A stretch of 5,215 nt of DNA from positions 1 to 5,215 of the forward strand of contig JAJFFI010000018.1 in NCBI GenBank assembly GCA_021776755.1. Reading direction: 5' to 3'. The DNA comes from Alphaproteobacteria bacterium (lineage in GTDB: Bacteria > Pseudomonadota > Alphaproteobacteria > JAJFFI01). Made by a program: the position numbers and the translations under genes. Below, piece after piece: positions 1 through 5,215 of the stretch (position 1 is the stretch's first letter; every line of letters starts with the position of its first letter). Under the pieces are notes generated by a model. It was not told the origin of the DNA. It ran no database searches and worked only from the letters and a program-made list of their open reading frames with translations.

Positions 1-334
1 AGAAAAGCGTCATCAGGGTGAGCACCAGAAACACGGCGCAGCCCACAGCCGCCAGCCGCCGCACGGCCCGCGGTGTGAGCATCGAGAACGAGATCAGCAC
101 GGCCACCGCCATGGGCAGATACATCAATTGCAGGCGCGCGAAATGGAAGCTGTCGAGGGTGGCGCTGATGCGCCGGGCCGACGGCGGGCTTGCCGCCATC
201 ATCAGCAGCGCGCCGACGACGAGCAGCGCGATGAGGGCGGCCAGCATCCAGCGGTCGACGGTCTGCCACCAGCGGCCGACGAAGCTCGCGTCGCTCTGCT
301 GGAACGTGGTGCCGTGTGCCTGGGCGGTTGTCAT
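1..334 (-). CDS. ftsW: FtsW, septal SEDS peptidoglycan glycosyltransferase (N-terminal part only)
   Basis: FtsW is an inner-membrane SEDS-family protein that polymerises lipid II into glycan strands at the division septum, working with the class B penicillin-binding protein FtsI. Only the first 111 residues are in the window; the gene runs off the left edge. The ATG at 334-332 overlaps the murD stop as ATGA. What is visible is a cytoplasmic N-terminus of about 25 residues, the segment WWQTVDRW (22-29) and a first membrane helix at about 30-48. The family-like MAASP (46-50) and DSFHFAR (61-67) follow, then a second helix at about 70-86, and a third begins near 94. The catalytic Asp and the rest of the helices lie outside the window. 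RodA is the main alternative from the SEDS fold alone, but position after murD in a dcw cluster strongly favours FtsW. No frameshift or odd composition is seen. Confidence 0.93.
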   Translation of the reverse strand, partial: MTTAQAHGTTFQQSDASFVGRWWQTVDRWMLAALIALLVVGALLMMAASPPSARRISATLDSFHFARLQLMYLPMAVAVLISFSMLTPRAVRRLAAVGCAVFLVLTLMTLF

Positions 335-1719
335 GACGCCGCCCTTTCCTCGTGTGCCGCCGCGAGGTCCCGGGCGAGCTTGCGGAACGTATCGCCGCGC
401 TCGCCAAAATTCTTGAACTGGTCGAACGAGGCGCAGGCCGGCGACAGCAGCACCACGGCCCCGGCGTCGCCCTGGCTCTTGCTGTGCGCATGGGTCACCG
501 CGGTGCCGAGCTGGCCCGAGAGTTCCGAAGGCACGCGGGTGCCGAGCCAGTTGGCCATCGGTTCGGCCGCCTCGCCGATCAGGAAGGCGTGGGCGACATT
601 GCCGAGCCAGGGCTCGAGCGCCGCATAGCCGCCCTCCTTGGCGAGCCCGCCGGCGATCCAGAATATCCGTTCGTAGCTCGACAGCGCCCGGGCGGTCGCG
701 TCCGTGTTGGTGGCCTTGGAGTCGTTGACCCAGCTGACACCGTCGATGGTCGCGACCAGCTCCTGACGGTGGGGGAGGCCGGGGAAGGTCCGGATCGCGG
801 CGGCGACGGTGTCGGCGTCAACGCCGGCCGCGCGGCAGATCGCATAGGCCGAGGCCGCGTTCTGGTGATTGTGGCTGCCGGGCAGCGTGCGGATATCAGA
901 AAGGTCCAAAATTTCGGCGCGCCCGCCGGTCGCGTCGATCAGGCAGCCGTCCTCGACCCCGACGCCACCCTCGGGGACACTCTCGCCGGAAACCCGGACG
1001 AGCCGGGCATCGCCTTTTTCGCGGGCATCCGCTTCCTTGCGGGCATCGGCGTCGTCGATACCCACCACAGCCGTGTCGCCCGCGCCCTGGCCCTTGAAGA
1101 TATTCTGCTTGGCCTCGATGTAGCCCTTCAGCCCGCCGTGACGGTCGAGGTGATCGGCGCTGATGTTCAGGAAGGCTGCCACGTCGAACCGGATCGAGGA
1201 CATGCGCTCGAGCTGATAGGACGAAAGCTCCAGCACGTAGATGCCGTCCTTGTCGAGCGGCCGCATGCCGAGCACCGGCGGGCCGAGATTGCCGCCGACC
1301 TCGATGTCCTTGCCGGCCGCTTCCAGGATATGGCCGACGAGTGCGGTCGTGGTCGATTTCCCGTTGGTGCCGGTGATGCCGATGTAGGTCGCGTCAGGCT
1401 GCGCCCGGCCGAGCAGTTCCACGTCGCAGATGATCTCGACATCCGCCGCGCGGGCGGCGTCAGCCACCGGATGCGGCTTGGGGAAGGTGTGCGGAATGCC
1501 CGGGCTGAGGACGAGGCAGGCGACGTCCTGCCAGTCGATCGCCAGCAGATCGGCAATCTCCGCGCCCTCCTTTTCAACGGCATCGCGGCTGTCGGCATTG
1601 TCATCCCACGCCATCACGCGCGCGCCGCTTTCCAGCAGCGAGCGCACCGTCGCGAGCCCGGCGATGCCGAGGCCCATGACGGCGACCTTGCGGTCCTTGA
1701 GGGAGGGGACGACGATCAT
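331..1719 (-). CDS. murD: UDP-N-acetylmuramoyl-L-alanine--D-glutamate ligase (MurD)
   Basis: MurD is the cytoplasmic ATP-dependent ligase (EC 6.3.2.9) that adds D-glutamate to UDP-MurNAc-L-Ala, the second amino acid of the stem peptide. The 462-residue protein has the three Mur ligase domains. The N-terminal Rossmann-like UDP-binding domain contains GLGIAG (16-21) and LSPGIP (71-76). The central ATPase domain has the P-loop GTNGKST (117-123), ELSSYQLE (164-171) and SADHLDRH (187-194), with K204 as the likely carbamylated lysine. HNHQNA (283-288) and NDSKATNT (332-339) follow. The C-terminal domain carries LSPACASFDQF (425-435), expected to bind D-Glu. It is a little longer than E. coli MurD (438), as I recall for alphaproteobacteria. 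The ATG at 1719-1717 is chosen because it is preceded by a good Shine-Dalgarno and leads straight into the Rossmann strand. It lies 7 bp after mraY and overlaps ftsW by four bases. All key residues are present. Confidence 0.98.
   Translation of the reverse strand: MIVVPSLKDRKVAVMGLGIAGLATVRSLLESGARVMAWDDNADSRDAVEKEGAEIADLLAIDWQDVACLVLSPGIPHTFPKPHPVADAARAADVEIICDVELLGRAQPDATYIGITGTNGKSTTTALVGHILEAAGKDIEVGGNLGPPVLGMRPLDKDGIYVLELSSYQLERMSSIRFDVAAFLNISADHLDRHGGLKGYIEAKQNIFKGQGAGDTAVVGIDDADARKEADAREKGDARLVRVSGESVPEGGVGVEDGCLIDATGGRAEILDLSDIRTLPGSHNHQNAASAYAICRAAGVDADTVAAAIRTFPGLPHRQELVATIDGVSWVNDSKATNTDATARALSSYERIFWIAGGLAKEGGYAALEPWLGNVAHAFLIGEAAEPMANWLGTRVPSELSGQLGTAVTHAHSKSQGDAGAVVLLSPACASFDQFKNFGERGDTFRKLARDLAAAHEERAAS
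335..351 (-). promoter_or_regulatory. Ribosome binding site of ftsW, inside the end of murD
   Basis: The minus strand reads GAGGAAAGGGCGGCGTC immediately before the ftsW ATG. The GAGGA core sits 12 nt from the start, slightly far, but the AAAGGG that follows is closer. The site lies wholly inside the last codons of murD, and the start overlaps the murD stop by four bases, so ftsW is probably translated by ribosomes coming off murD. The role is inferred from sequence and spacing only. Confidence 0.5.
1004..1047 (-). repeat. 18-bp imperfect tandem repeat inside murD, about 2.4 copies
   Basis: On the coding strand the octamer GATGCCCG occurs three times at exactly 18-bp steps (plus-strand 1040-1047, 1022-1029 and 1004-1011). 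The two full units, GATGCCCGCAAGGAAGCG and GATGCCCGCGAAAAAGGC, match at 13 of 18 positions. They encode DARKEA, DAREKG and DAR(L), MurD residues 225-240, a charged, probably helical and surface-exposed segment of the central domain. The period is a multiple of three, so the frame is kept. Confidence 0.7.
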
Positions 1720-1733
1720 GCGTGGGTCACCTC
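1720..1733 (-). promoter_or_regulatory. Ribosome binding site of murD, overlapping the mraY stop codon
   Basis: The minus strand reads GAGGTGA (1733-1727), then 7 nt, then the murD ATG. The TGA at the end of this Shine-Dalgarno is also the mraY stop codon, so the ribosome terminating on mraY sits on the murD initiation site. This fixes the murD start and implies translational coupling between the two genes. Confidence 0.75.
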
Positions 1734-2815
1734 AGCTTCAGGGTTGCGAGGCCGGCGAGCGCCAGGATCGAGGCGATGATCCAGAACCGGATGACGACGG
1801 TCGATTCCGGCCAGCCCTTTTGCTCGAAATGATGATGCAGCGGCGCCATGCGGAAGACGCGCTTGCCGGTCAGCTTGAACGACAGCACCTGCACGATCAC
1901 CGAAACCGTCTCCAGCACGAACAGCCCGCCGACGATGGCAAGGACGATCTCGTGTTTGGTGACGATCGAGACCGCACCGAGGGCCCCGCCGATGGCAAGC
2001 GAGCCGGTGTCGCCCATGAACACCATCGCGGGCGGCGCGTTGAACCAGAGGAAGCCCAGGGCCGCCCCCACCATTGCGCCGCAGAAGATCGCAAGTTCGC
2101 CCGCGCCGGGCACGAAGTGGAGCTGCAGGTACTGGGTGAAGACCGCGTTGCCGACAATGTAGGCGATCAGCGAGAACACGCCGGCCGCGATCATCGAAGG
2201 CACGATGGCGAGCCCGTCGAGGCCGTCGGTCAGGTTGACCGCATTCGAGGCGCCCACCATCACCAGGATGGCAAAGGGAATGAAGAACCAGCCGAGATCG
2301 AGCACCAGCGCCTTGGAGAAAGGCAGCACCAGGCCGTTGGCGATCTCGGGTTCGGTGATCGACTGGATCCACAGCACGGCGATGACGCCGACGACGGTCT
2401 GGAGCCCGAACTTCATGCGCGACGACATGCCGTCGGTCGAGCGCTCGGTCAGTTTCTTGTAGTCGTCGACGAAGCCGATCAGCCCGAAGCCTACGGTCAC
2501 GATCAGCACGGCCCAGACATAGGCGTTGGTGATGTCGGCCCAGAGGATTGTCGAGATCGAAACCGCAAGCAGGATCAGCACGCCGCCCATCGTTGGCGTG
2601 CCCTTCTTGGTCAGGATGTGACCCATCGGGCCATCGTCGCGGATCGGCTGGCCTTCGCCCTGCTTGGACTTCAGCCAGCGGATCACCGACGGGCCGAGAA
2701 CGAAACAGATCAGCAGTGCGGTGACGACCGCGGCCCCCGTCCGGAACGTGATGTACTGGAACAGCCGGAAGAATCCGTACTCATCGGCCAGCGGATAAAG
2801 AAAATAGTGCAGCAT
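1727..2815 (-). CDS. mraY: Phospho-N-acetylmuramoyl-pentapeptide-transferase (MraY)
   Basis: MraY is the integral inner-membrane enzyme (EC 2.7.8.13) that transfers phospho-MurNAc-pentapeptide from UDP to undecaprenyl phosphate, making lipid I and releasing UMP. The 362-residue product is close to E. coli MraY (360). Roughly ten hydrophobic segments are visible, the first near 25-46 and the last near 341-359. Family motifs, in order, are KKGTPTMGG (70-78), FVDDYKK with the Asp pair D117/D118, NLTDGLDG (194-201), MGDTGS with D269 (267-272) and [12 protein letters not shown] (324-335). These are the Mg2+ and nucleotide-binding loops of the family. The start [14 protein letters not shown] matches the usual MraY beginning. 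An in-frame TTG 20 codons upstream lies inside murF and is not needed. The gene sits 16 bp after murF and 7 bp before murD and appears intact. MraY is the target of tunicamycin- and muraymycin-type inhibitors. Confidence 0.98.
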   Translation of the reverse strand: MLHYFLYPLADEYGFFRLFQYITFRTGAAVVTALLICFVLGPSVIRWLKSKQGEGQPIRDDGPMGHILTKKGTPTMGGVLILLAVSISTILWADITNAYVWAVLIVTVGFGLIGFVDDYKKLTERSTDGMSSRMKFGLQTVVGVIAVLWIQSITEPEIANGLVLPFSKALVLDLGWFFIPFAILVMVGASNAVNLTDGLDGLAIVPSMIAAGVFSLIAYIVGNAVFTQYLQLHFVPGAGELAIFCGAMVGAALGFLWFNAPPAMVFMGDTGSLAIGGALGAVSIVTKHEIVLAIVGGLFVLETVSVIVQVLSFKLTGKRVFRMAPLHHHFEQKGWPESTVVIRFWIIASILALAGLATLKLR

Positions 2816-2831
2816 CGGGACAGGCTCCCCC
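2816..2831 (-). promoter_or_regulatory. Ribosome binding site of mraY in the murF-mraY gap
   Basis: The 16-nt gap reads GGGGGAGCCTGTCCCG on the coding strand, directly after the murF TAG. GGGGGAG (2831-2825) is the likely Shine-Dalgarno, 9 nt before the ATG at 2815-2813. The position supports the 362-residue start over the upstream in-frame TTG. The gap can also fold as a short GGGA/TCCC stem that would cover part of this site. Confidence 0.6.
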
Positions 2832-4277
2832 CTAGTCGCCGTTCGGGGCAGCGGAAAGCTGTCCCTCGATTTCAATCAGGGCATCGATGATGAGCGCCAT
2901 CCGGCTGCCCCACGATCCCTTTATCATCACCACGTCCCCGGGCCGGATTGCCTGGGTTACAATCGGCGCGAGAAGCTCGGAATTTTTGGCATGCGCACCG
3001 CGCCGCGACTCAGCGACACCGTCGTGCAGATGCTTCATCATCGGCCCGGACGTGAACACCAGATCGATGCCGTTGGCCTCGATTGCGCCGGCGAGTCCGC
3101 CATGCAGTTCGGCCGACTCGTCGCCAAGCTCCAGCATGTCGCCCAGTACGGCTATTTTACGGCCACCGTCGCGCGGTTCGGACGAAGCGAGCACGGTCAG
3201 GGCTGCGCGCACCGACACCGGGCTCGCGTTGTAGCTGTCGTCGATCATCTCGATCGTGCCGCCCGGGATCTTCACGCGCCGGCGCAGCCCGCGGCCCCGG
3301 GGCGGGGCGGCACTCGCCATCGCTTCGCCCGCCGCATCCAGATCGGCGCCGAGCGCCTGCACGGCCGCCATCACGGCAAGACTGTTCGTCACCCAGTGCG
3401 GCCCTGGAAGACCGACGGTGTAGGTAACTTCGCGGTCGCGCAGCACGGCTTCGAAGGTGCTGTGGTCCGAGAGCTGGCGCGCCTTGATCGCGCGGCAGAG
3501 CGCTTCCGGATGCATGCCGAAGCTCACCACGGTTTCCGCACCCGCCTGCCAGGCGGCGACGGCCAGCATCGGGACATAGGCATTATCGCGGTTCAGGATC
3601 GCGGAGCCGCCCTTGAGCCCCTCGAAGATCTCGGCCTTGGCCTCGGCGATGCTCGCGACCGAGTCGAAGAACGCCAGGTGCGCCGGCGCAATCGTGGTGA
3701 TGACCGCGACATGGGGCAGGGCGAGGCGCGACAGCGGGCCGAGTTCGCCCGCGTGGTTCATGCCCATCTCAAGCACCGCATAGGCGGCGTCCGCCGGCAT
3801 CCGGGCAAGCGTCAGCGGCAGGCCGACATGATTGTTCAGGTTGCCGGTCGTCTTGTGGGTCTTGCCCTGGCCCGACAGCACATGGGCCAGCGTTTCCTTC
3901 ACGCCGGTCTTGCCGACGCTGCCCGTGATCGCGGCGATCCTGGCCGTGCTCCGCGCGCGGGCCGCGCGGGCAAGATCGTAAAGCCCCTCGAACGTGTCGG
4001 CGCAGGTCACCAGCGGCGCATCGTCTCCGAGATCTTCGGGACGTGCCGACACGAGCGCACCGGCAGCCCCCGCCTCGATTGCGGACGCCACATATTTGTG
4101 GCCGTCGAAATTGTCGCCCTTGATGGCGATAAAGAGATCGCCCGGCTCGACCGTGCGGCTGTCGATGGAGACACCGGTCGCGGTCCAGTCAGGCGCAACA
4201 CTCGCGGCGGTGCCGCTTGTCGCGGCCGCGATGTCGCTTGCTCTCCACAGCTGGTCACCTTTCGGCGGGGCGGTCAT
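2832..4277 (-). CDS. murF: UDP-N-acetylmuramoyl-tripeptide--D-alanyl-D-alanine ligase (MurF)
   Basis: MurF is the cytoplasmic ATP-dependent ligase (EC 6.3.2.10) that joins the D-Ala-D-Ala dipeptide to UDP-MurNAc-tripeptide, finishing the soluble pentapeptide precursor used by MraY. The 481-residue protein has the expected three domains. The N-terminal UDP-binding domain carries [16 protein letters not shown] (37-52) and FDGHKYV (57-63). The central ATPase domain has the P-loop GSVGKT (119-124), [13 protein letters not shown] (145-157), [10 protein letters not shown] (170-179) and K214 in AEAKAEIF, the likely carbamylated lysine. The C-terminal domain has DDSYNASP (346-353), LGDMLELG (378-385) and KGSWGSRM (453-460). 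The ATG at 4277-4275 overlaps the murE stop by four bases and has GAGAGGG 7 nt upstream. DDSYNASP and GSVGKT separate it from MurC, MurD and MurE. No defect is seen. Confidence 0.98.
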   Translation of the reverse strand: MTAPPKGDQLWRASDIAAATSGTAASVAPDWTATGVSIDSRTVEPGDLFIAIKGDNFDGHKYVASAIEAGAAGALVSARPEDLGDDAPLVTCADTFEGLYDLARAARARSTARIAAITGSVGKTGVKETLAHVLSGQGKTHKTTGNLNNHVGLPLTLARMPADAAYAVLEMGMNHAGELGPLSRLALPHVAVITTIAPAHLAFFDSVASIAEAKAEIFEGLKGGSAILNRDNAYVPMLAVAAWQAGAETVVSFGMHPEALCRAIKARQLSDHSTFEAVLRDREVTYTVGLPGPHWVTNSLAVMAAVQALGADLDAAGEAMASAAPPRGRGLRRRVKIPGGTIEMIDDSYNASPVSVRAALTVLASSEPRDGGRKIAVLGDMLELGDESAELHGGLAGAIEANGIDLVFTSGPMMKHLHDGVAESRRGAHAKNSELLAPIVTQAIRPGDVVMIKGSWGSRMALIIDALIEIEGQLSAAPNGD

Positions 4278-5215
4278 GGCGATGCCCTCTCAGCTGCGGT
4301 CAGAGCCGCTGAACGGGCGACGTCCGCGTCATCAAATGGCAGCACCTTGTCGCCCACAGTCTGTCCCTGTTCGTGGCCCTTGCCGGCGATGACGAACACG
4401 TCGCCGTCGCCCAGCATGGCAATCCCCGCGGCTATCGCCTCGGCCCGGTCGCCGATTTCGGTGGCGTCGGGGCAGGCGGCGAGAATGGCGGCGCGGATCA
4501 TGGCCGGCGTCTCGCTGCGCGGGTTGTCGTCGGTCACGATTGCGATATCCGAAAGGTTGCCCGCAACCTCGCCCATCATTGCGCGCTTGCCCGGGTCCCG
4601 GTCGCCGCCCGCGCCGAAGGCGACGATCAGCTTGCCCGAGACATGCGGGCGGATCGCGCGCAGCACGGTCGAGAGTGCGTCCGGTGTGTGCGCGTAATCG
4701 ACATAGATCGCGCCGCCCTTCGGCCCGTTGGCCACGTGTTCCATCCGGCCGCGCGCGCCCTCGAGCGCCTCAAGGGCCGCGGCAGCCGTGTCCGGATCGG
4801 CGCCACCGGCAACGGCCAGTCCGAGCGCGCAGAGCGCGTTCATCGCCTGGAAAGCACCGGCAAGCGGCAGATGCACGCTATGTTGCGTGTCGGCCATCGT
4901 GAATGTGAGGTCGATGCCGGCGACGGTCGGTTTCGCTTCATCGAGCCGGATGCCGGAGGCGGGCGCGCTCGTGCCATAGGGCACGACATCGATGCCGCGC
5001 GCGGCACAGATATCGGCAAGCCGCTCGAATTCTGCGGTGTCGGCATTCAGCACCGCCGTGCCGTCGGCGCGCATCAGGCGCGAAAAGAGCTCGGCCTTGG
5101 CGGCCAGATACGCCTCCATCGTCTCGTGATAGTCGAGATGGTCGCGCGAGAGATTGGTGAAGGCGCCCGCCGACACTTCGACGCCATCGAGCCGGTGCTG
5201 CTCGAGCCCGTGGCT
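4274..5215 (-). CDS. murE: UDP-N-acetylmuramoyl-L-alanyl-D-glutamate--2,6-diaminopimelate ligase (MurE), 5' end missing
   Basis: MurE is the cytoplasmic ATP-dependent ligase (EC 6.3.2.13) that adds meso-diaminopimelate to UDP-MurNAc-L-Ala-D-Glu. The window holds the last 313 residues. The open frame continues to the right edge, beginning SHGLEQHRLDGVE, so about 180 N-terminal residues (UDP-binding domain and P-loop) are outside. Fragment landmarks are SHGL (1-4), FTNLSRDHLDYH (19-30) and K40 in AAKAELF, the likely carbamylated lysine. YAHTPDAL (174-181), GAGGDRDPGKR (201-211), DDNPRSETP (229-237) and GKGHEQGQ (278-285) follow. DNPR is the motif known to select meso-DAP over L-Lys, so a DAP-type peptidoglycan is expected. 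The usual GCGGDRD reads GAGGDRD here. A GTG at 5176-5174 could be mistaken for a start, but it is an internal valine because MurE homology continues upstream of it. The stop overlaps murF by four bases. Confidence 0.97.
   Translation of the reverse strand, partial: SHGLEQHRLDGVEVSAGAFTNLSRDHLDYHETMEAYLAAKAELFSRLMRADGTAVLNADTAEFERLADICAARGIDVVPYGTSAPASGIRLDEAKPTVAGIDLTFTMADTQHSVHLPLAGAFQAMNALCALGLAVAGGADPDTAAAALEALEGARGRMEHVANGPKGGAIYVDYAHTPDALSTVLRAIRPHVSGKLIVAFGAGGDRDPGKRAMMGEVAGNLSDIAIVTDDNPRSETPAMIRAAILAACPDATEIGDRAEAIAAGIAMLGDGDVFVIAGKGHEQGQTVGDKVLPFDDADVARSAALTAAERASP
4278..4291 (-). promoter_or_regulatory. Ribosome binding site of murF, inside the end of murE
   Basis: GAGAGGG (4291-4285, coding strand) lies 7 nt before the murF ATG and inside the final codons of murE. 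With the ATGA overlap of the murE stop and the murF start, this favours re-initiation by ribosomes finishing murE. Match and spacing are reasonable; function is inferred. Confidence 0.6.

Larger units (their letters stand above)
1..5215 (-). other. dcw operon segment murE-murF-mraY-murD-ftsW
   Basis: All five genes face the same way, with junctions of -4, +16, +7 and -4 bp, leaving no room for internal terminators in spacers. They are most simply one transcription unit whose promoter lies beyond the right edge (upstream of murE, perhaps at mraZ in the usual arrangement). Continuation to murG and murC beyond the left edge is expected from other dcw clusters but is not seen here. Internal promoters within coding sequence cannot be excluded by eye. 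Confidence 0.9.

Noticed and set aside
352..1779. A 475-codon plus-strand open frame antisense to murD.
   Set aside because: Same GC-driven shadow effect; no recognisable domain, and the opposite strand encodes a complete MurD with all catalytic motifs.
2827..2832. A run of six G on the coding strand at the murF stop, considered as a possible phase-variable tract.
   Set aside because: Six bases is too short for meaningful slippage, and the run is explained by a TAG stop followed by a G-rich ribosome binding site.
1727..2875. A 20-residue longer MraY starting at an in-frame TTG inside murF.
   Set aside because: The extra residues are charged, unlike MraY N-termini. The ATG at 2815-2813 has its own Shine-Dalgarno and gives the family's usual length and beginning.
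1430..2890. A 486-codon plus-strand open frame antisense to mraY and part of murD.
   Set aside because: The translation is a low-complexity Asp/His/Arg/Glu-rich string with no domain. It is the complement of MraY membrane-helix codons and therefore a shadow of a real gene.
2991..4697. A 568-codon open frame on the plus strand, antisense to murF and murE.
   Set aside because: It runs opposite two intact, motif-complete genes, crosses their junction, and its translation is Arg/His/Gly/Ala-rich with no recognisable domain. Long antisense frames are expected in GC-rich genes because TTA, CTA and TCA codons are rare.
4274..5176. A complete 300-residue protein starting at GTG 5176-5174.
   Set aside because: The frame stays open to the window edge and encodes SHGLEQHRLDG, a conserved MurE motif, so the GTG is an internal valine and the gene is cut by the window.
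1..5215. A search for terminators, promoters, tRNAs, insertion sequences, CRISPR repeats or a novel accessory system.
   Set aside because: The window is filled by five collinear housekeeping genes with gaps of at most 16 bp. No hairpin with a T-run, no inverted terminal repeats, no spaced direct repeats and no compositional break were seen.

Overview
This window is a stretch of the division and cell-wall (dcw) gene cluster of a GC-rich Gram-negative bacterium, most likely an alphaproteobacterium. Every gene lies on the minus strand, so transcription runs from the right edge to the left edge. In that order the genes are murE (5' end cut off by the right edge), murF, mraY, murD and ftsW (3' part cut off by the left edge). 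This is the canonical dcw order. The alphaproteobacterial placement is inferred from that order, the high GC content and the overall look of the proteins (for example the 462-residue MurD and the N-termini of MraY and FtsW). It cannot be narrowed to a family from memory.

Layout: murE 4274-5215 (partial), murF 2832-4277, mraY 1727-2815, murD 331-1719, ftsW 1-334 (partial). The genes are packed with almost no spacers. murE/murF and murD/ftsW overlap by four bases (ATGA), murF and mraY are 16 bp apart, and mraY and murD are 7 bp apart. Each downstream start has a purine-rich Shine-Dalgarno-like stretch, several of them inside the end of the preceding gene, which suggests one mRNA with coupled translation. 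No promoter, terminator, RNA gene, mobile element or CRISPR array was found, and there is no gene-free stretch longer than 16 bp.

How the genes work together: in the cytoplasm MurD adds D-Glu to UDP-MurNAc-L-Ala, MurE adds meso-diaminopimelate (its DNPR specificity motif is visible), and MurF adds D-Ala-D-Ala to complete UDP-MurNAc-pentapeptide. MraY then moves the phospho-MurNAc-pentapeptide onto undecaprenyl phosphate at the inner membrane, making lipid I. FtsW is the SEDS glycosyltransferase that polymerises the finished lipid II at the division septum.

All complete genes look intact, with their family catalytic motifs present. I found no undescribed system; this is a conserved housekeeping region. 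The minor points worth a second look are an 18-bp periodic repeat inside murD and a small hairpin that could cover the mraY ribosome binding site.
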